Assembly (NCBI RefSeq): GCF_004122115.1
Contig: NZ_SBKP01000013.1
Location: 18,713-82,712, forward strand
Length of the DNA stretch: 64,000 bases
Direction: 5' to 3'
DNA from: Sphingobium fluviale
GTDB taxonomy: Bacteria > Pseudomonadota > Alphaproteobacteria > Sphingomonadales > Sphingomonadaceae
The position numbers and the translations under genes are program-made. The notes beneath the pieces were generated by a model, which saw only the letters and a list, made by a program, of their open reading frames with translations, was not told the DNA's origin and did not search any database. Each line of letters begins with the position of its first letter. Position 1 is the stretch's first letter. Below, in pieces: positions 52,046 to 61,460 of the stretch.

Positions 52046-52485
52046 TGCGCGGCTCCCGGCTTGGGTGTTTCCATGATCTCGGTGAGGACACCGTTCATGT
52101 CCTTGGGGTGGAGGAAGAAGATCAGCGTGCCATGCGCACCGATGCGGGTTTCACCCAGAACCTTCTTGCCCATCGCCTCGAACTCCGCGCGGGCGGCGTG
52201 GATATCCGGCACCTCATAGCACATATGATGCTGGCCGCCCGCCGGGTTCTTGGCGAGGAAACCGTGGATCGGGCTGTCCGCGCCCAAAGGCTCGATCAGC
52301 TCGATCTGGGTGCCGTTGGTGCCATTTTCCCCCGGCGTATCGACGAAGCACACCTTCACGCCATTGGACGGCATGTCGAATGGCTCGTGAATATGGGTCG
52401 CCCCCATAACGTCGCGATAATAGGCGATGGAGGCTTCGAGCGAAGGCGTCGCGATGCCGATATGGTTGAGACGGCCGAGTTTCAT
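52042..52485 (-). CDS. mce: Methylmalonyl-CoA epimerase
   Basis: 147 aa, vicinal-oxygen-chelate fold of two beta-alpha-beta-beta-beta modules. LNHIGIATPSLEASIAYYRDV supplies metal ligand His8. IELIEPL, GGQHHMCYEVPDI (second His) and GVLTEIMETP (Glu) complete the metal site. It interconverts (S)- and (R)-methylmalonyl-CoA, linking PccAB to the mutase. The ATG overlaps the stop of the preceding small gene by 4 bp. Confidence 0.94.
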   Translation of the reverse strand: MKLGRLNHIGIATPSLEASIAYYRDVMGATHIHEPFDMPSNGVKVCFVDTPGENGTNGTQIELIEPLGADSPIHGFLAKNPAGGQHHMCYEVPDIHAARAEFEAMGKKVLGETRIGAHGTLIFFLHPKDMNGVLTEIMETPKPGAAH

Positions 52486-52823
52486 TTTTGAACCTCATTC
52501 GCCGATCTTTCGCACCGGTAAGCATTTAAAGTGTATTGGTGTTGGTTATTGCTGACGGTAGTGGCAGTTATAACTGCAGAGTCTGCGCCTTTTGCCTTAG
52601 CTTTTTCAAGTGCAGCTATCAGCGCCGCACGAGAAGTTTTCGACGCACTAACCATGGCAAACTTCATAGCACTTACAATATCCAAAAACTGACACGTCGA
52701 TGCTTGGTCAACAGCGATGATTTTTATGCCGTCCGGAAGTGGCTTTTCGGCAGCTTTCACTGCTGTTGACAGCAAACCTATCACAAAAAATATGGCTAAA
52801 AAACGCACCTCGTTACTCCTCAA
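52482..52823 (-). CDS. Small exported protein, DUF4156-like
   Basis: 113 aa. Signal peptide at residues 1-25 (FLAIFFVIGLLSTAVKAAE). The mature part has Cys44 and Cys104, and the pattern ALEKAKAKGADSAVIT...LNAYRCE, which resembles small DUF4156-type periplasmic proteins with a two-Cys link. The resemblance is by eye only. DNA here is clearly AT-richer than the surrounding operon. It is joined by 4-bp overlaps to the 64-aa gene upstream and to mce downstream. Confidence 0.6.
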   Translation of the reverse strand: MRSNEVRFLAIFFVIGLLSTAVKAAEKPLPDGIKIIAVDQASTCQFLDIVSAMKFAMVSASKTSRAALIAALEKAKAKGADSAVITATTVSNNQHQYTLNAYRCERSANEVQK

Positions 52824-53014
52824 ATGTCTGTAGACATAAATTGAAGATTGACCGCGGCAACATCAGCTTTCTCAATCGCCCACTTACGGGCAGCGTCTTC
52901 GGAAGAAGCAGAAGTAACATCTATCCTAGCTAATCCTGCCTCAATAAATGATATGGCGGCGATCCAACCAGAATCGGCTCTCCGCACAACTGCAATTGCT
53001 TCAGTTCCAAGCAT
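52820..53014 (-). CDS. Small hypothetical protein in the propionate cluster
   Basis: 64 aa, ATG with SD AAGGA nine bases upstream, so probably a real gene. MLGTEAIAVVRRADSGWIAAISFIEAGLARIDVTSASSEDAARKWAIEKADVAAVNLQ suggests a compact alpha/beta fold, with no signal peptide or Cys. No family recognised. The AT-richer composition and ATGA overlap with the next small gene mark the two as an inserted pair. It lies 20 bp after pccB. Confidence 0.6.
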   Translation of the reverse strand: MLGTEAIAVVRRADSGWIAAISFIEAGLARIDVTSASSEDAARKWAIEKADVAAVNLQFMSTDI

Positions 53015-53034
53015 TTATTGTTCCTTTTCAGAAT

Positions 53035-54567
53035 CTAAAGCGGAATATTGTCATGCTTCTTCCACGGATTCTCAAGGCTCTTGTTCCGTAGCTTCCGCAA
53101 GCCCAGCGCGATGCGCCGGCGGGTGGAGTGCGGCATGATGACCTCGTCGATAAAGCCCTTGGATGCTGCCACGAACGGATTGGCAAAGCGCGCTTCATAT
53201 TCCGCTGTGCGCGCCGCGATTTCTTCCGGCGTCTTGCCGCGAAAGATGATCTCCACCGCGCCCTTCGCGCCCATCACCGCGATTTCCGCCGTCGGCCATG
53301 CGTAGTTCAGGTCTCCGCGCAGATGCTTGGAGCTCATAACGTCATAGGCGCCGCCATAAGCCTTGCGGGTGATGACGGTGATCTTCGGCACGGTGGCCTC
53401 GGCATAGGCGAAGAGCAGCTTTGCGCCATGCTTGATGATGCCGTTATGCTCCTGCCCGACGCCGGGCAGGAAGCCGGGCACGTCGACAAAGGTGATGATC
53501 GGGATCTCGAACGCGTCGCAGAAACGCACAAACCGCCCCGCCTTTTTCGAAGCATTGATGTCAAGGCATCCGGCCAGCACCATCGGCTGGTTCGCGACGA
53601 TACCCACCGTGCGCCCCTCGATGCGGCCAAAGCCGGTGATGATATTGCCCGCGTGGGTCGGCTGAATCTCGAAGAAATCCCCCTCGTCCAGCGTCTTGCG
53701 GATCAGCTCGTGCATATCATAAGGCTGGTTGGCATTGGCGGGGATCAGGGTATCGAGACTGTCCTCGACCCTGTCCCACGGGTCGGCGCTGGGGCGCTCC
53801 GGCACGCCCGCCTGGTTGTTGGCTGGCAGCAGATCGACCAGATCACGCGCGGCGAGCAGCGCCTCTATGTCGTTCTCGAACGCGATGTCCGCCACGCCGG
53901 ATTTGGTCGTGTGCGTCACCGCCCCGCCCAGTTCCTCTTGGGTCACGATCTCGTTGGTCACCGTTTTCACCACATCCGGGCCGGTGACGAACATATAGCT
54001 GCTGTCCTTCACCATCACGATGAAGTCTGTCATCGCGGGTGAATAGACCGCTCCGCCCGCGCATGGCCCCATGATGACGCTGATCTGCGGCACAACGCCA
54101 GACGCCAGCACATTGCGCTGAAACACTTCAGCATAACCGCCCAGTGACGCGACACCTTCCTGAATTCGCGCGCCGCCCGAATCGTTGAGGCCGATGACCG
54201 GCGCGCCGACCTTCATCGCCATATCCATGATCTTGCAGATCTTCTGCGCGTGCCGCTCGCTGAGCGAACCGCCGAACACCGTGAAGTCCTGGCTGAAGAC
54301 GAAGACAAGGCGTCCATTGACCGTGCCGGAGCCGGTGACGACGCCGTCGCCGGGGATATGTTGCTCGTCCATGCCGAAGTCGATGCAGTTATGCTCGACA
54401 TACATGTCCAGCTCCTCGAAGCTGCCTTCATCGAGCAGCACATCGAGCCGTTCACGCGCGGTGAGGCGGCCCTTGGCGTGCTGGGCCGCAATGCGCTTTT
54501 CGCCGCCACCCAGATGGGCCGCCGCACGCTTTTGCTCCAGCTTCTCGATGATCGCCATTTTGGTCAT
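53035..54567 (-). CDS. pccB: Propionyl-CoA carboxylase beta (carboxyltransferase)
   Basis: 510 aa from ATG 54567, preceded at 7 bp by AGGAAA. An in-frame ATG at 54606 with AAGGAG 4 bp away is a possible alternative. Two crotonase-like carboxyltransferase halves: [38 protein letters not shown] and [17 protein letters not shown] (N half), then [36 protein letters not shown] and [15 protein letters not shown] (C half). It transfers CO2 from biotin to propionyl-CoA. First gene of the minus-strand cluster and divergent from its likely regulator. Confidence 0.94.
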   Translation of the reverse strand: MTKMAIIEKLEQKRAAAHLGGGEKRIAAQHAKGRLTARERLDVLLDEGSFEELDMYVEHNCIDFGMDEQHIPGDGVVTGSGTVNGRLVFVFSQDFTVFGGSLSERHAQKICKIMDMAMKVGAPVIGLNDSGGARIQEGVASLGGYAEVFQRNVLASGVVPQISVIMGPCAGGAVYSPAMTDFIVMVKDSSYMFVTGPDVVKTVTNEIVTQEELGGAVTHTTKSGVADIAFENDIEALLAARDLVDLLPANNQAGVPERPSADPWDRVEDSLDTLIPANANQPYDMHELIRKTLDEGDFFEIQPTHAGNIITGFGRIEGRTVGIVANQPMVLAGCLDINASKKAGRFVRFCDAFEIPIITFVDVPGFLPGVGQEHNGIIKHGAKLLFAYAEATVPKITVITRKAYGGAYDVMSSKHLRGDLNYAWPTAEIAVMGAKGAVEIIFRGKTPEEIAARTAEYEARFANPFVAASKGFIDEVIMPHSTRRRIALGLRKLRNKSLENPWKKHDNIPL

Positions 54568-54632
54568 GCAGTAGTTTCCTCGGCTTATCCGGTGCAAGTC
54601 ATTCATGCTGCTCCTTTCACCGGCGAACGCAA

Positions 54633-54678
54633 AGTGCAAATGTGAATTTGCAAATTTGCAAAAAGCGATTTTGCAAAA
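54633..54678. promoter_or_regulatory. ScfR/PccR operator cluster (TTTGCAAA sites)
   Basis: Three perfect TTTGCAAA palindromes, at 54647-54654, 54655-54662 (directly abutting) and 54670-54677 (within TTTTGCAAAA), plus a degenerate AGTGCAAA at 54633-54640. They fill the gap between divergent pccB and scfR. From memory, TTTGCAAA pairs are the reported site of PccR in Rhodobacter and resemble the RamB site of actinobacteria. Centre spacings here are 14, 8 and 15 bp. Confidence 0.82.
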
Positions 54679-54690
54679 TACAAGGGCGGG

Positions 54691-56106
54691 ATGGCACGAG
54701 GAAACAGATTATTTGTCGGCGGCAGGCTGCGGCAGTTGCGGATCGACCAGCGCATGGATCAGGCGGCGATGGCGCGCGTGCTGGGGATATCCGTCTCCTA
54801 TCTCTCACAGCTTGAGCATGACGACCGGCCACTGACCGCCAAGGTTAAGGCGGCGCTGGCCGCGGCCTATCCGGTCGATTGGGCCGCGTTCGACGACCGC
54901 GAGGGCGAGCAATTGCTCGGCGCCTTTGCTCATGCCCTTGCCCAACCTGATGTGGCGGGCGCACCGCTTGAGGCCGAGCGGATCGAGAAGCTGCATCTGC
55001 ACTTCCCGGAGTTTGCCGCGCGCTATGTCGACCTGCACCGCGCCTTCCGACAGACCAATGAGCGGCTCAACATGGTGGAAGAAGCCATCGCCAACGATAT
55101 GACGGCGCAGGCGCGCATGCCTTGGGAAATGGTGCGCGACTGGTTTCACGATACCGGCAATTATGTCCATGCGCTCGATTGCGTGGCTGAAGAGTTGCGC
55201 GCTGAGATTGCGCCAGCGGATCGGCTGAGCGAGGCGGATATGGCCGAAGCGCTGATGCGCGGTCATGGCGTCTCGCTAGTGGTGGACGAGAGCCGCTCCC
55301 GCCTGTTGCGCCATTATGATGCGCACAGCAGACGCCTGTTCATCAACGCCGCCGCGCCTCCGGAAAGCCGCCGCTTTCTGATCGCGCATCAGCTCATGCG
55401 CCTCGCCGCTGCCGACATCATGGTCGATATCGTGCGCGCCGCCGCGCTGCCGCTGCCGGGGGCAGACCGCTTGCTGGAGGTGGGGCTGGCGAATTATGCG
55501 GCAGGCGCGCTCATGATGCCATACGCCGCCTTTCGCACCGCCGCGCGGGCAATGCGGCATGATATTGACCGGCTGGCGCGGCAGTTTGGTGTGAGCTTTG
55601 AGCAGGCATGCCATCGTCTCTCCACCCTCCAGCGCCCCGGCATGCGCGGCATCCCGTTTTTCTTTTGCCGGGTCGATATGGCGGGCAACATCACCAAGCG
55701 TCACAGCGCAACGCGCCTGCAGTTCGCGCGCTTCGGGGGAGCATGTCCGCTCTGGATCGTGCATGAGGCGGTGGCGATCCCGGATCGCATCCTCACCCAG
55801 CTCGGCGAGACGCCCGATGGGGTGCGCTATGTCTCTATGGCGAAGGGGCTGGTCAAGCCGTCAGGCAGCTATGCCCGCGCGCCGCGCCGCTACGCCGTGG
55901 CGCTGGGGTGCGAGGCAGAGCATGCCGCGAACTTCATCTACGCTGACGGCATGCAGCTCGCGGATGAGGCGGGTGCGACGCCGATCGGCGTGACCTGCCG
56001 CCTGTGCCCGCGCCAGGGGTGCGATCAGCGCGCCTTCCCGCCTACCGATCGCCCGATCCGGGTCGATCCAGACAACCGCGATGTGGTGCCCTACTCGATC
56101 GATTAG
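54691..56106 (+). CDS. pccR: Short-chain fatty acyl-CoA regulator (ScfR/PccR/RamB family)
   Basis: 471 aa. The HTH domain at about residues 10-66 has [30 protein letters not shown]. An IrrE/ImmA-like middle region (about 160-260) has [23 protein letters not shown]. Its HExxH-equivalent is AHQLMR, so it is not a working protease. The DUF2083 C-terminal part ends with [17 protein letters not shown] (Cys436, Cys439, Cys444). The family senses short acyl-CoAs and controls propionyl-CoA, acetate or glyoxylate genes. TTTGCAAA sites start 14 bp before its ATG, implying autoregulation. Confidence 0.92.
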   Translation: MARGNRLFVGGRLRQLRIDQRMDQAAMARVLGISVSYLSQLEHDDRPLTAKVKAALAAAYPVDWAAFDDREGEQLLGAFAHALAQPDVAGAPLEAERIEKLHLHFPEFAARYVDLHRAFRQTNERLNMVEEAIANDMTAQARMPWEMVRDWFHDTGNYVHALDCVAEELRAEIAPADRLSEADMAEALMRGHGVSLVVDESRSRLLRHYDAHSRRLFINAAAPPESRRFLIAHQLMRLAAADIMVDIVRAAALPLPGADRLLEVGLANYAAGALMMPYAAFRTAARAMRHDIDRLARQFGVSFEQACHRLSTLQRPGMRGIPFFFCRVDMAGNITKRHSATRLQFARFGGACPLWIVHEAVAIPDRILTQLGETPDGVRYVSMAKGLVKPSGSYARAPRRYAVALGCEAEHAANFIYADGMQLADEAGATPIGVTCRLCPRQGCDQRAFPPTDRPIRVDPDNRDVVPYSID

Positions 56107-56129
56107 GCTACTGAGCTGCGTTCCCTGTC

Positions 56130-56966
56130 TCACCAGATGATCGCGGCAACAAAGCGCGCCGCGACAGTGGCGAGATAGATGCCGAACGCCACTTCGAGCT
56201 TGCGCTTGGGAAGGGCATGGGCAATGCGCGCGCCCCATGGCGCAGCTATGATGGATGTCGGCACCATCATCGCGAATCCGATCAGCGAGACATAGCCTAT
56301 CGAAAACGGAGGCAGCGCCGCCATCTTGCTCCAGCCGCTGAAAATATAGGCGATCACGCCGGGAACGGAGATGATGACGCCCAGCCCGGCCGAGGTCGCT
56401 ACCGCGCGATGGATAGGCATGGCATAGAGGCTCAGCAACAAGTTGGAGATCGCACCGCCGCCAATGCCCATAAGGGCCGATGCAATCCCGATCATCAAGC
56501 CATAGAGCCGCATGACGGCCTTTCCGGGCAGACTATCCGCAAACCGCCAATCGTCCCGACCGAACAACAGTTTGAACGCTGATATGCTTGCAACCGCGAC
56601 AAACACGGCCTTGAACACCCATGCCGGTGCGAAGGAGGCTACATAGCCGCCGATGGCTACTCCCAAAACCACCGGCACGAGCCATACGCGCAGTACCGGT
56701 ATTTCAACCGCGTCGCGCCGGAGGTGCGCGCGATAGGAACTGATCGAGGTCGGCACGATAATCGCCAGCGAGGTGCCCACACACAGTTGCATGCGCACGT
56801 CTTCGGGCACATCTATCAGCCGGAAAACCTCATAGAGCACTGGCACGATCACCGCGCCACCACCAACACCGAAAATCCCCGCCAGCAATCCGCTGACTAT
56901 CCCGGCACCCACCAGCGCGCCTGCCAGCATCAACACGTCATTCAGAGGCATTTCAGCGATGCTCAC
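56130..56966 (-). CDS. TauE/SafE-family anion exporter
   Basis: 278 aa. About eight membrane segments in two repeats: LAGIFGVGGGAVIVPVLYEVF and LMGIGGGAISNLLLSLYAMP, the paired Gly-rich motifs of the sulfite exporter TauE/SafE (DUF81) family. The likely substrate is a sulfur-containing or organic anion. The GTG start overlaps the gor stop by 4 bp (GTGA), so it is coupled to glutathione reductase, which may hint at sulfur chemistry. It converges with scfR, 23 bp apart. Confidence 0.88.
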   Translation of the reverse strand: MSIAEMPLNDVLMLAGALVGAGIVSGLLAGIFGVGGGAVIVPVLYEVFRLIDVPEDVRMQLCVGTSLAIIVPTSISSYRAHLRRDAVEIPVLRVWLVPVVLGVAIGGYVASFAPAWVFKAVFVAVASISAFKLLFGRDDWRFADSLPGKAVMRLYGLMIGIASALMGIGGGAISNLLLSLYAMPIHRAVATSAGLGVIISVPGVIAYIFSGWSKMAALPPFSIGYVSLIGFAMMVPTSIIAAPWGARIAHALPKRKLEVAFGIYLATVAARFVAAIIW

Positions 56967-58312
56967 TTGAGCAGCACCAGCTCCTCGGCCATGCTGGGAT
57001 GCAGGGCCATGGTGTCGTCAAACGCCTGCTTGGTCAGCCCAGCCTTCACCGCCACCGCCGCAGCCTGCAGAATTTCTGGCGCGTCAGGGCCGATCATGTG
57101 CAGACCAATCACCTTGCCCGTCGCTCCATCGCAGATCATCTTGTAGAGGCTGCGCTCCATGCGCCCGGCCAATACATCCTTCATCGCGCGGAAATCAGAC
57201 GTATAGATGCGCACATCCGCATATTTCGCCCGCGCCTCGCGCTCTGTCAGCCCAACACCGGCAAGCGGAGGGCTGCTGAAAACGGCAGAGGGGATGCAAT
57301 CATAATCCACAGTGCGCGCGATGCTACCAAACACTGTGTCGGCAAAGGCATGGCCTTCGCGGATCGCCACCGGCGTCAACTGCACCCTATCGGTCACATC
57401 GCCCACCGCATAGATGCTGCTTACATTGGTCTGGTTACTTGCGTCGACAAGGATTGCGCCGGTGTCGCTTGTCGCGATGCCCACATTCTCCAGCCCTAGC
57501 CCGTGGGTCTTGGGCATCCGTCCCGTGGCGAACATCACGACATCACATTCAATCGGCGCGCCGCCATCCGCAAGATGAACCAGCAGGCTGTCGTCGTCCT
57601 GTTTCTCTATCCGCTCGAACGGCGCATTAAGACGAAAGCCGATACCCTTCGCCTTGCTGATTTCCATTAGCCGATCCCTGATCTGCTCGTCATAGCCGCG
57701 CAAAATCTGGTCCGAGCGGTTGACGATGGTGACATCGCTGCCCAGCGCGTGGAAAATCCCTGCGAACTCGTTGGCGATATAGCCGCCGCCCGCTATCACG
57801 ACGCGCTTCGGCAGCGCGTCCAGATGAAACGCCTCGTTGGAGGTGATGCCATGCTCCGCGCCGGGAACATCGGGCACAACTGGCCAGCCGCCGGTTGCAA
57901 TCAGTATGTATTTCGCGCTGATGGTCTTGCCACTGGCGAGGGTGACTTCATGCGCGCCGGAAATGACCGCCCGTTCGTGAAAGGTGGTAACATTGTTGCT
58001 ATCGAGCGTGTTCTGATACAGGCCATTCAAGCGATCGACATCGGCCAGCACATGATCGCGCAGCGTCTTCCAGTCGAACTTCGCGCCTTCGATGGTCCAG
58101 CCGAAGCGGGCGGCGTCTTCCAGATCCTCCGCGAAGTGCGAGCCATAGACCAGCATCTTCTTGGGCACGCAGCCGCGGATGACGCAGGTGCCGCCAACTC
58201 GATATTCCTCCGCCACTGCCACCCGCGCGCCATGCCCCGCCGCGATGCGCGCCGCGCGCACGCCGCCAGAGCCTGCGCCAATCACGAACAGGTCATAATC
58301 ATACTCGCTCAT
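56963..58312 (-). CDS. gor: Glutathione-disulfide reductase
   Basis: 449 aa flavoprotein. FAD site IGAGSGGVRAAR; redox-active GGTCVIRGCVPKK with Cys43 and Cys48. NAD(P) site VIAGGGYIANEFAGIF is followed by VNRSDQILRGYDE, whose Arg suggests NADPH. The C-terminal LHPSMAEELVL holds the catalytic His-Glu pair. It regenerates GSH. Start ATGA overlaps the pgi stop, giving the coupled set pgi-gor-tauE. Confidence 0.94.
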   Translation of the reverse strand: MSEYDYDLFVIGAGSGGVRAARIAAGHGARVAVAEEYRVGGTCVIRGCVPKKMLVYGSHFAEDLEDAARFGWTIEGAKFDWKTLRDHVLADVDRLNGLYQNTLDSNNVTTFHERAVISGAHEVTLASGKTISAKYILIATGGWPVVPDVPGAEHGITSNEAFHLDALPKRVVIAGGGYIANEFAGIFHALGSDVTIVNRSDQILRGYDEQIRDRLMEISKAKGIGFRLNAPFERIEKQDDDSLLVHLADGGAPIECDVVMFATGRMPKTHGLGLENVGIATSDTGAILVDASNQTNVSSIYAVGDVTDRVQLTPVAIREGHAFADTVFGSIARTVDYDCIPSAVFSSPPLAGVGLTEREARAKYADVRIYTSDFRAMKDVLAGRMERSLYKMICDGATGKVIGLHMIGPDAPEILQAAAVAVKAGLTKQAFDDTMALHPSMAEELVLLK

Positions 58313-59817
58313 GCCGCGCTCCCCAGCGCCAGTTCAATCAGCGCGGTGGTGGAGGGATCGAAGCCCGATGTTCCCTCCGTCTCGATGGACTTCGCTATTT
58401 CTTTGCCAAGCTCCACGCCGAACTGATCGAACGGATTGATGCCCATCAGCACCGCGTTGGCAAAAGTGCGATGCTCGTAAAAGGCGATCAGCGCGCCCAG
58501 CGCATGCGGGGTCACATCGTCGAGCAATATGGTGGTGGAGGGCCGCCCGCCGGGATAGGCGCGCGCGGGGTCTGCCGCATTGTCGCGCCCGCGCATCAGT
58601 GCGGCACCCTGCGCGAAGCAGTTGGTAAGCAACACGCGGTGATGCGCCGGATCAAACGCGTGCCCCGGCTCGATGGATGCCAGAAACTCGACCGGGATCA
58701 TATGCGTGCCCTGATGCAGCAGCTGGAACACCGCGTGCTGCGCGTCAGTCCCCACCCCGCCCCATGTGATTGCGGCTGTTGGCCCGTCGACCGGCGATCC
58801 ATCCGCCTTCACGCTCTTGCCATTGCTCTCCATCTCCAGCTGCTGGAGATAGGAGGGCAGAAGCCGCAGCCGCTCATCATAGGCGAAGACCGCGCGGGTC
58901 TGGCATCCCATGATGCGGGCATAAAATTGATCGACGAACGCGGCGATCAGCGGCACATTCTCCTCTGGCGCGGAGAGGCGGAAATGCCGGTCCATCTCCG
59001 CAGCGCCTTCGAGCAGGCTTTCGAACCCATCCCAGCCGAGGCCTATGGCGGCGGGAAAGCCTATGGACGACCACAGCGAATAGCGCCCGCCCACCGCTTC
59101 GTTAAATGGCAGGATGCGCGTTTCATCGACGCCCCATGCAATTGCCTTCTCCGGCGATGCGGTGAGCGCGATCACCTTGCCATAGGGGTCTTCCACCCCG
59201 CCCTCGGTCATCCATTCTATCGCGCTCTGGGCGTTGAGCATCGTCTCGGTGGTGGTGAAGGTCTTGGATGCGACCGCAAGCAGCGTGGCCGAGGGATCGA
59301 AATTTTTCACCGCTTCTTCCAGCGCACAGCCATCGACATTGGAAACGATGGCGACATCATAGCGCCCCGCGTCACGCCCCAGCGCGTCCATCAGCAAATC
59401 CGGCCCCAGCGCCGATCCGCCGATGCCGACATGGAGGATATGGCGCACCGGGCCGAAGCCTTCTGCCTCTATCACGTCGATCAGCGCGCGCATCCGCTGG
59501 TGCAGCGCCTTGGCGGCGGCAACACTGTCGGGCGCGCCCTCGCCCCGCTCTGCGCTGTGCTCCGCCGCGCGGCCTTCTGTGGTGTTGATCTTCGCGCCAG
59601 AGAACAACTGGTCGCGCTTGCCAGTAAAATCCTGCGCCTGCGCCAGAGCGCCAAAGGCGGCCATGATCTCAGGCGTCAGGTGCGTCTTGGACCAATCAAA
59701 CCGCAGCGGGCCGACAATGCGCGTCAGCCTGTCCAGCCTGCCCGGATCGCTCGCGAATATCGTGCGCAGATCGGGCCGGGGCAGCGCGCCAATGGCGGCC
59801 AAAAGCTGCTGCGTCAT
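58309..59817 (-). CDS. pgi: Glucose-6-phosphate isomerase
   Basis: 502 aa from ATG 59817, five bases after SD AGGAG. The open frame back to 59937 is not needed. Visible motifs are VGIGGSALGPDLLMDAL, FTTTETMLNAQSA, the long signature GGRYSLWSSIGFPAAIGLG, and the C-terminal FDQFGVELGKEIA with the catalytic Lys. It interconverts G6P and F6P, feeding the Entner-Doudoroff and gluconeogenic routes. It is slightly shorter than the 550-aa enterobacterial form, as in other sphingomonads. Confidence 0.95.
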   Translation of the reverse strand: MTQQLLAAIGALPRPDLRTIFASDPGRLDRLTRIVGPLRFDWSKTHLTPEIMAAFGALAQAQDFTGKRDQLFSGAKINTTEGRAAEHSAERGEGAPDSVAAAKALHQRMRALIDVIEAEGFGPVRHILHVGIGGSALGPDLLMDALGRDAGRYDVAIVSNVDGCALEEAVKNFDPSATLLAVASKTFTTTETMLNAQSAIEWMTEGGVEDPYGKVIALTASPEKAIAWGVDETRILPFNEAVGGRYSLWSSIGFPAAIGLGWDGFESLLEGAAEMDRHFRLSAPEENVPLIAAFVDQFYARIMGCQTRAVFAYDERLRLLPSYLQQLEMESNGKSVKADGSPVDGPTAAITWGGVGTDAQHAVFQLLHQGTHMIPVEFLASIEPGHAFDPAHHRVLLTNCFAQGAALMRGRDNAADPARAYPGGRPSTTILLDDVTPHALGALIAFYEHRTFANAVLMGINPFDQFGVELGKEIAKSIETEGTSGFDPSTTALIELALGSAA

Positions 59818-59951
59818 GCATATTCTCCTGTGATTGCCCAGAAACGGATGTGCCAGCGCACGAATCACAGGCGCAGATACACGCATTTGCTTGACCTCGC
59901 CACCGCAGCAAAGCAAAGCCATGCGCGCAAATCTCAACTTTCAGGGCATGT

Positions 59952-60773
59952 ATGAGCGAGAAATCGGAAACGCGCGAATTTATCACCTTTCTGCTGAAGC
60001 TCGGCCTGTTCGTGTTCGTGCTGCGCAGCTTCATCGTCGCGCCGTTCAACATCCCGTCGGAATCGATGCAGCCGCGCCTGCTGATCGGCGATTATCTGCT
60101 CGTCGGCAAATGGCCCTATGGCTATTCGCGCTATTCGCTGCCGTTCAGCGTGCCTCTTATTCCGGGCCGGATCATGCCCAGCACTCCTGAGCGCGGCGAT
60201 GTCGTGGTGTTCAAGGCGCCGCCCAGCCAGAACCTCGATTATATCAAGCGCGTGATCGGCCTGCCGGGCGATGTGATCGCGATGCAGAACGGCCAGGTGA
60301 TCCTCAACGGCAAACCAGTGCCCAAGCAGCGGGTTGCCGATCTCGTTATCCCCGTCTCGCAAAACATGATCGACGCGACCAATGCCGAAGGCGGCCTCTC
60401 CCCCTGCTATCGCCCAGAGTTCGAGATTACCAAGGACGGGGAGCGCTATTGCGCCTATCCCCGCTTCCGCGAGACGCTGCCCAACGGCAAGAGCTATGAG
60501 GTGCTCGATGTCGATAGCGATGGCGCGGGCGACAACCGCGCGCCGATCACGGTGCCCGAAGGCCATCTCTTCATGATGGGCGACAACCGCGACCGCAGCG
60601 CCGACAGCCGCTTCCCGGCGAGCGATGGCGGCGCAATCGGCCTCGTGCCTGAGGAAAACCTCGTCGGCCGGGCGCTCATCAGTGTGTTCTCCACCGATGG
60701 CAGCGCCAACTGGTTCCTGCCATGGACCTGGGTAACAGCCGCGCGGTTCGACCGGATCGGCCAGGGATTTTGA
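59952..60773 (+). CDS. lepB: Signal peptidase I
   Basis: 273 aa. One N-terminal membrane helix (about residues 12-31), then catalytic Ser38 in FNIPSESMQPRL and general base Lys99 in LDYIKRVIGLPGD, followed by GHLFMMGDNRDRSADSR (boxes D and E). It cleaves signal peptides of exported proteins at the periplasmic face. A 50-residue stretch between boxes D and E is Lepb-typical. It leads lepB-rnc-era, a conserved order. It shares its promoter gap (59818-59951) with pgi. Confidence 0.95.
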   Translation: MSEKSETREFITFLLKLGLFVFVLRSFIVAPFNIPSESMQPRLLIGDYLLVGKWPYGYSRYSLPFSVPLIPGRIMPSTPERGDVVVFKAPPSQNLDYIKRVIGLPGDVIAMQNGQVILNGKPVPKQRVADLVIPVSQNMIDATNAEGGLSPCYRPEFEITKDGERYCAYPRFRETLPNGKSYEVLDVDSDGAGDNRAPITVPEGHLFMMGDNRDRSADSRFPASDGGAIGLVPEENLVGRALISVFSTDGSANWFLPWTWVTAARFDRIGQGF

Positions 60774-60785
60774 CAGGCTCCGCCC

Positions 60786-61460
60786 TTGGATAATCAGGCG
60801 CGCCTGGACTGGATCAGGATACATTCCGGGTGGGAGCCGAAGGACCGGATGCTGTTCCTGCAGGCGATGACCCACGGCAGCGCCTCGTCCGATCATTATG
60901 AGCGGCTGGAGTTTCTGGGGGACCGTGTGCTAGGCCTCATCATCGGCGCCTGGCTCTATCAGCTCTACCCTGCCGAGCCGGAGGGCAAGCTCTCCGCGCG
61001 CCTCAACCAGCTTGTCTCGCGTGATGTTTGCGCCGAAATCGCGCGCGAGATTGGTCTGCAAGAGCATATGATCCTCGGCAAGCAGGCGCGCGACGATGGC
61101 GCGCGAGACAGCGCCAATGTCCTGTGCGACATGCTGGAGGCCATGATCGGCGCACTCTATCTCGATGCCGGGATAGAAACGGCAGGCGGCTTCGTCCGCT
61201 GCATATGGTCCAGCCGGGTCAAAGGAGCGGGAGGCGCGCCCAAACATCCCAAGTCCGAGTTGCAGGAATGGGCCGCCAGCCACAAACGCAAGCCGCCCGA
61301 ATATACGCTTACCGAACGCTCCGGCCCCGCCCATGCGCCGGTCTTCACCGTCACCGTCTCGATCCGCAATATCGGCGAGGCACAGGCCAGCGGCGCCTCC
61401 AAGCAAGAGGCGGAAAGAGAAGCTGCCCGCAAATTACTGGAACAGTTGAATGCCCTCTGA
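60786..61460 (+). CDS. rnc: Ribonuclease III
   Basis: 224 aa using a TTG start 12 bp after lepB. Signature ERLEFLGDRVL at residues 39-49, metal ligands Glu42 and Asp46, second acidic site DMLEAMIGALYLD. A dsRNA-binding domain at about 153-222 has PKSELQEWAASHKRKPPEY and GASKQEAEREAARKLLEQL. It processes rRNA precursors and double-stranded RNA. Overlaps era by 11 bp. Confidence 0.95.
   Translation: MDNQARLDWIRIHSGWEPKDRMLFLQAMTHGSASSDHYERLEFLGDRVLGLIIGAWLYQLYPAEPEGKLSARLNQLVSRDVCAEIAREIGLQEHMILGKQARDDGARDSANVLCDMLEAMIGALYLDAGIETAGGFVRCIWSSRVKGAGGAPKHPKSELQEWAASHKRKPPEYTLTERSGPAHAPVFTVTVSIRNIGEAQASGASKQEAEREAARKLLEQLNAL

Noticed and set aside
54568..54690. Cobalamin riboswitch before the mcm cluster
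   Set aside because: The pccB leader is short, holds only TTTGCAAA sites, and shows no B12-box-like conserved core.
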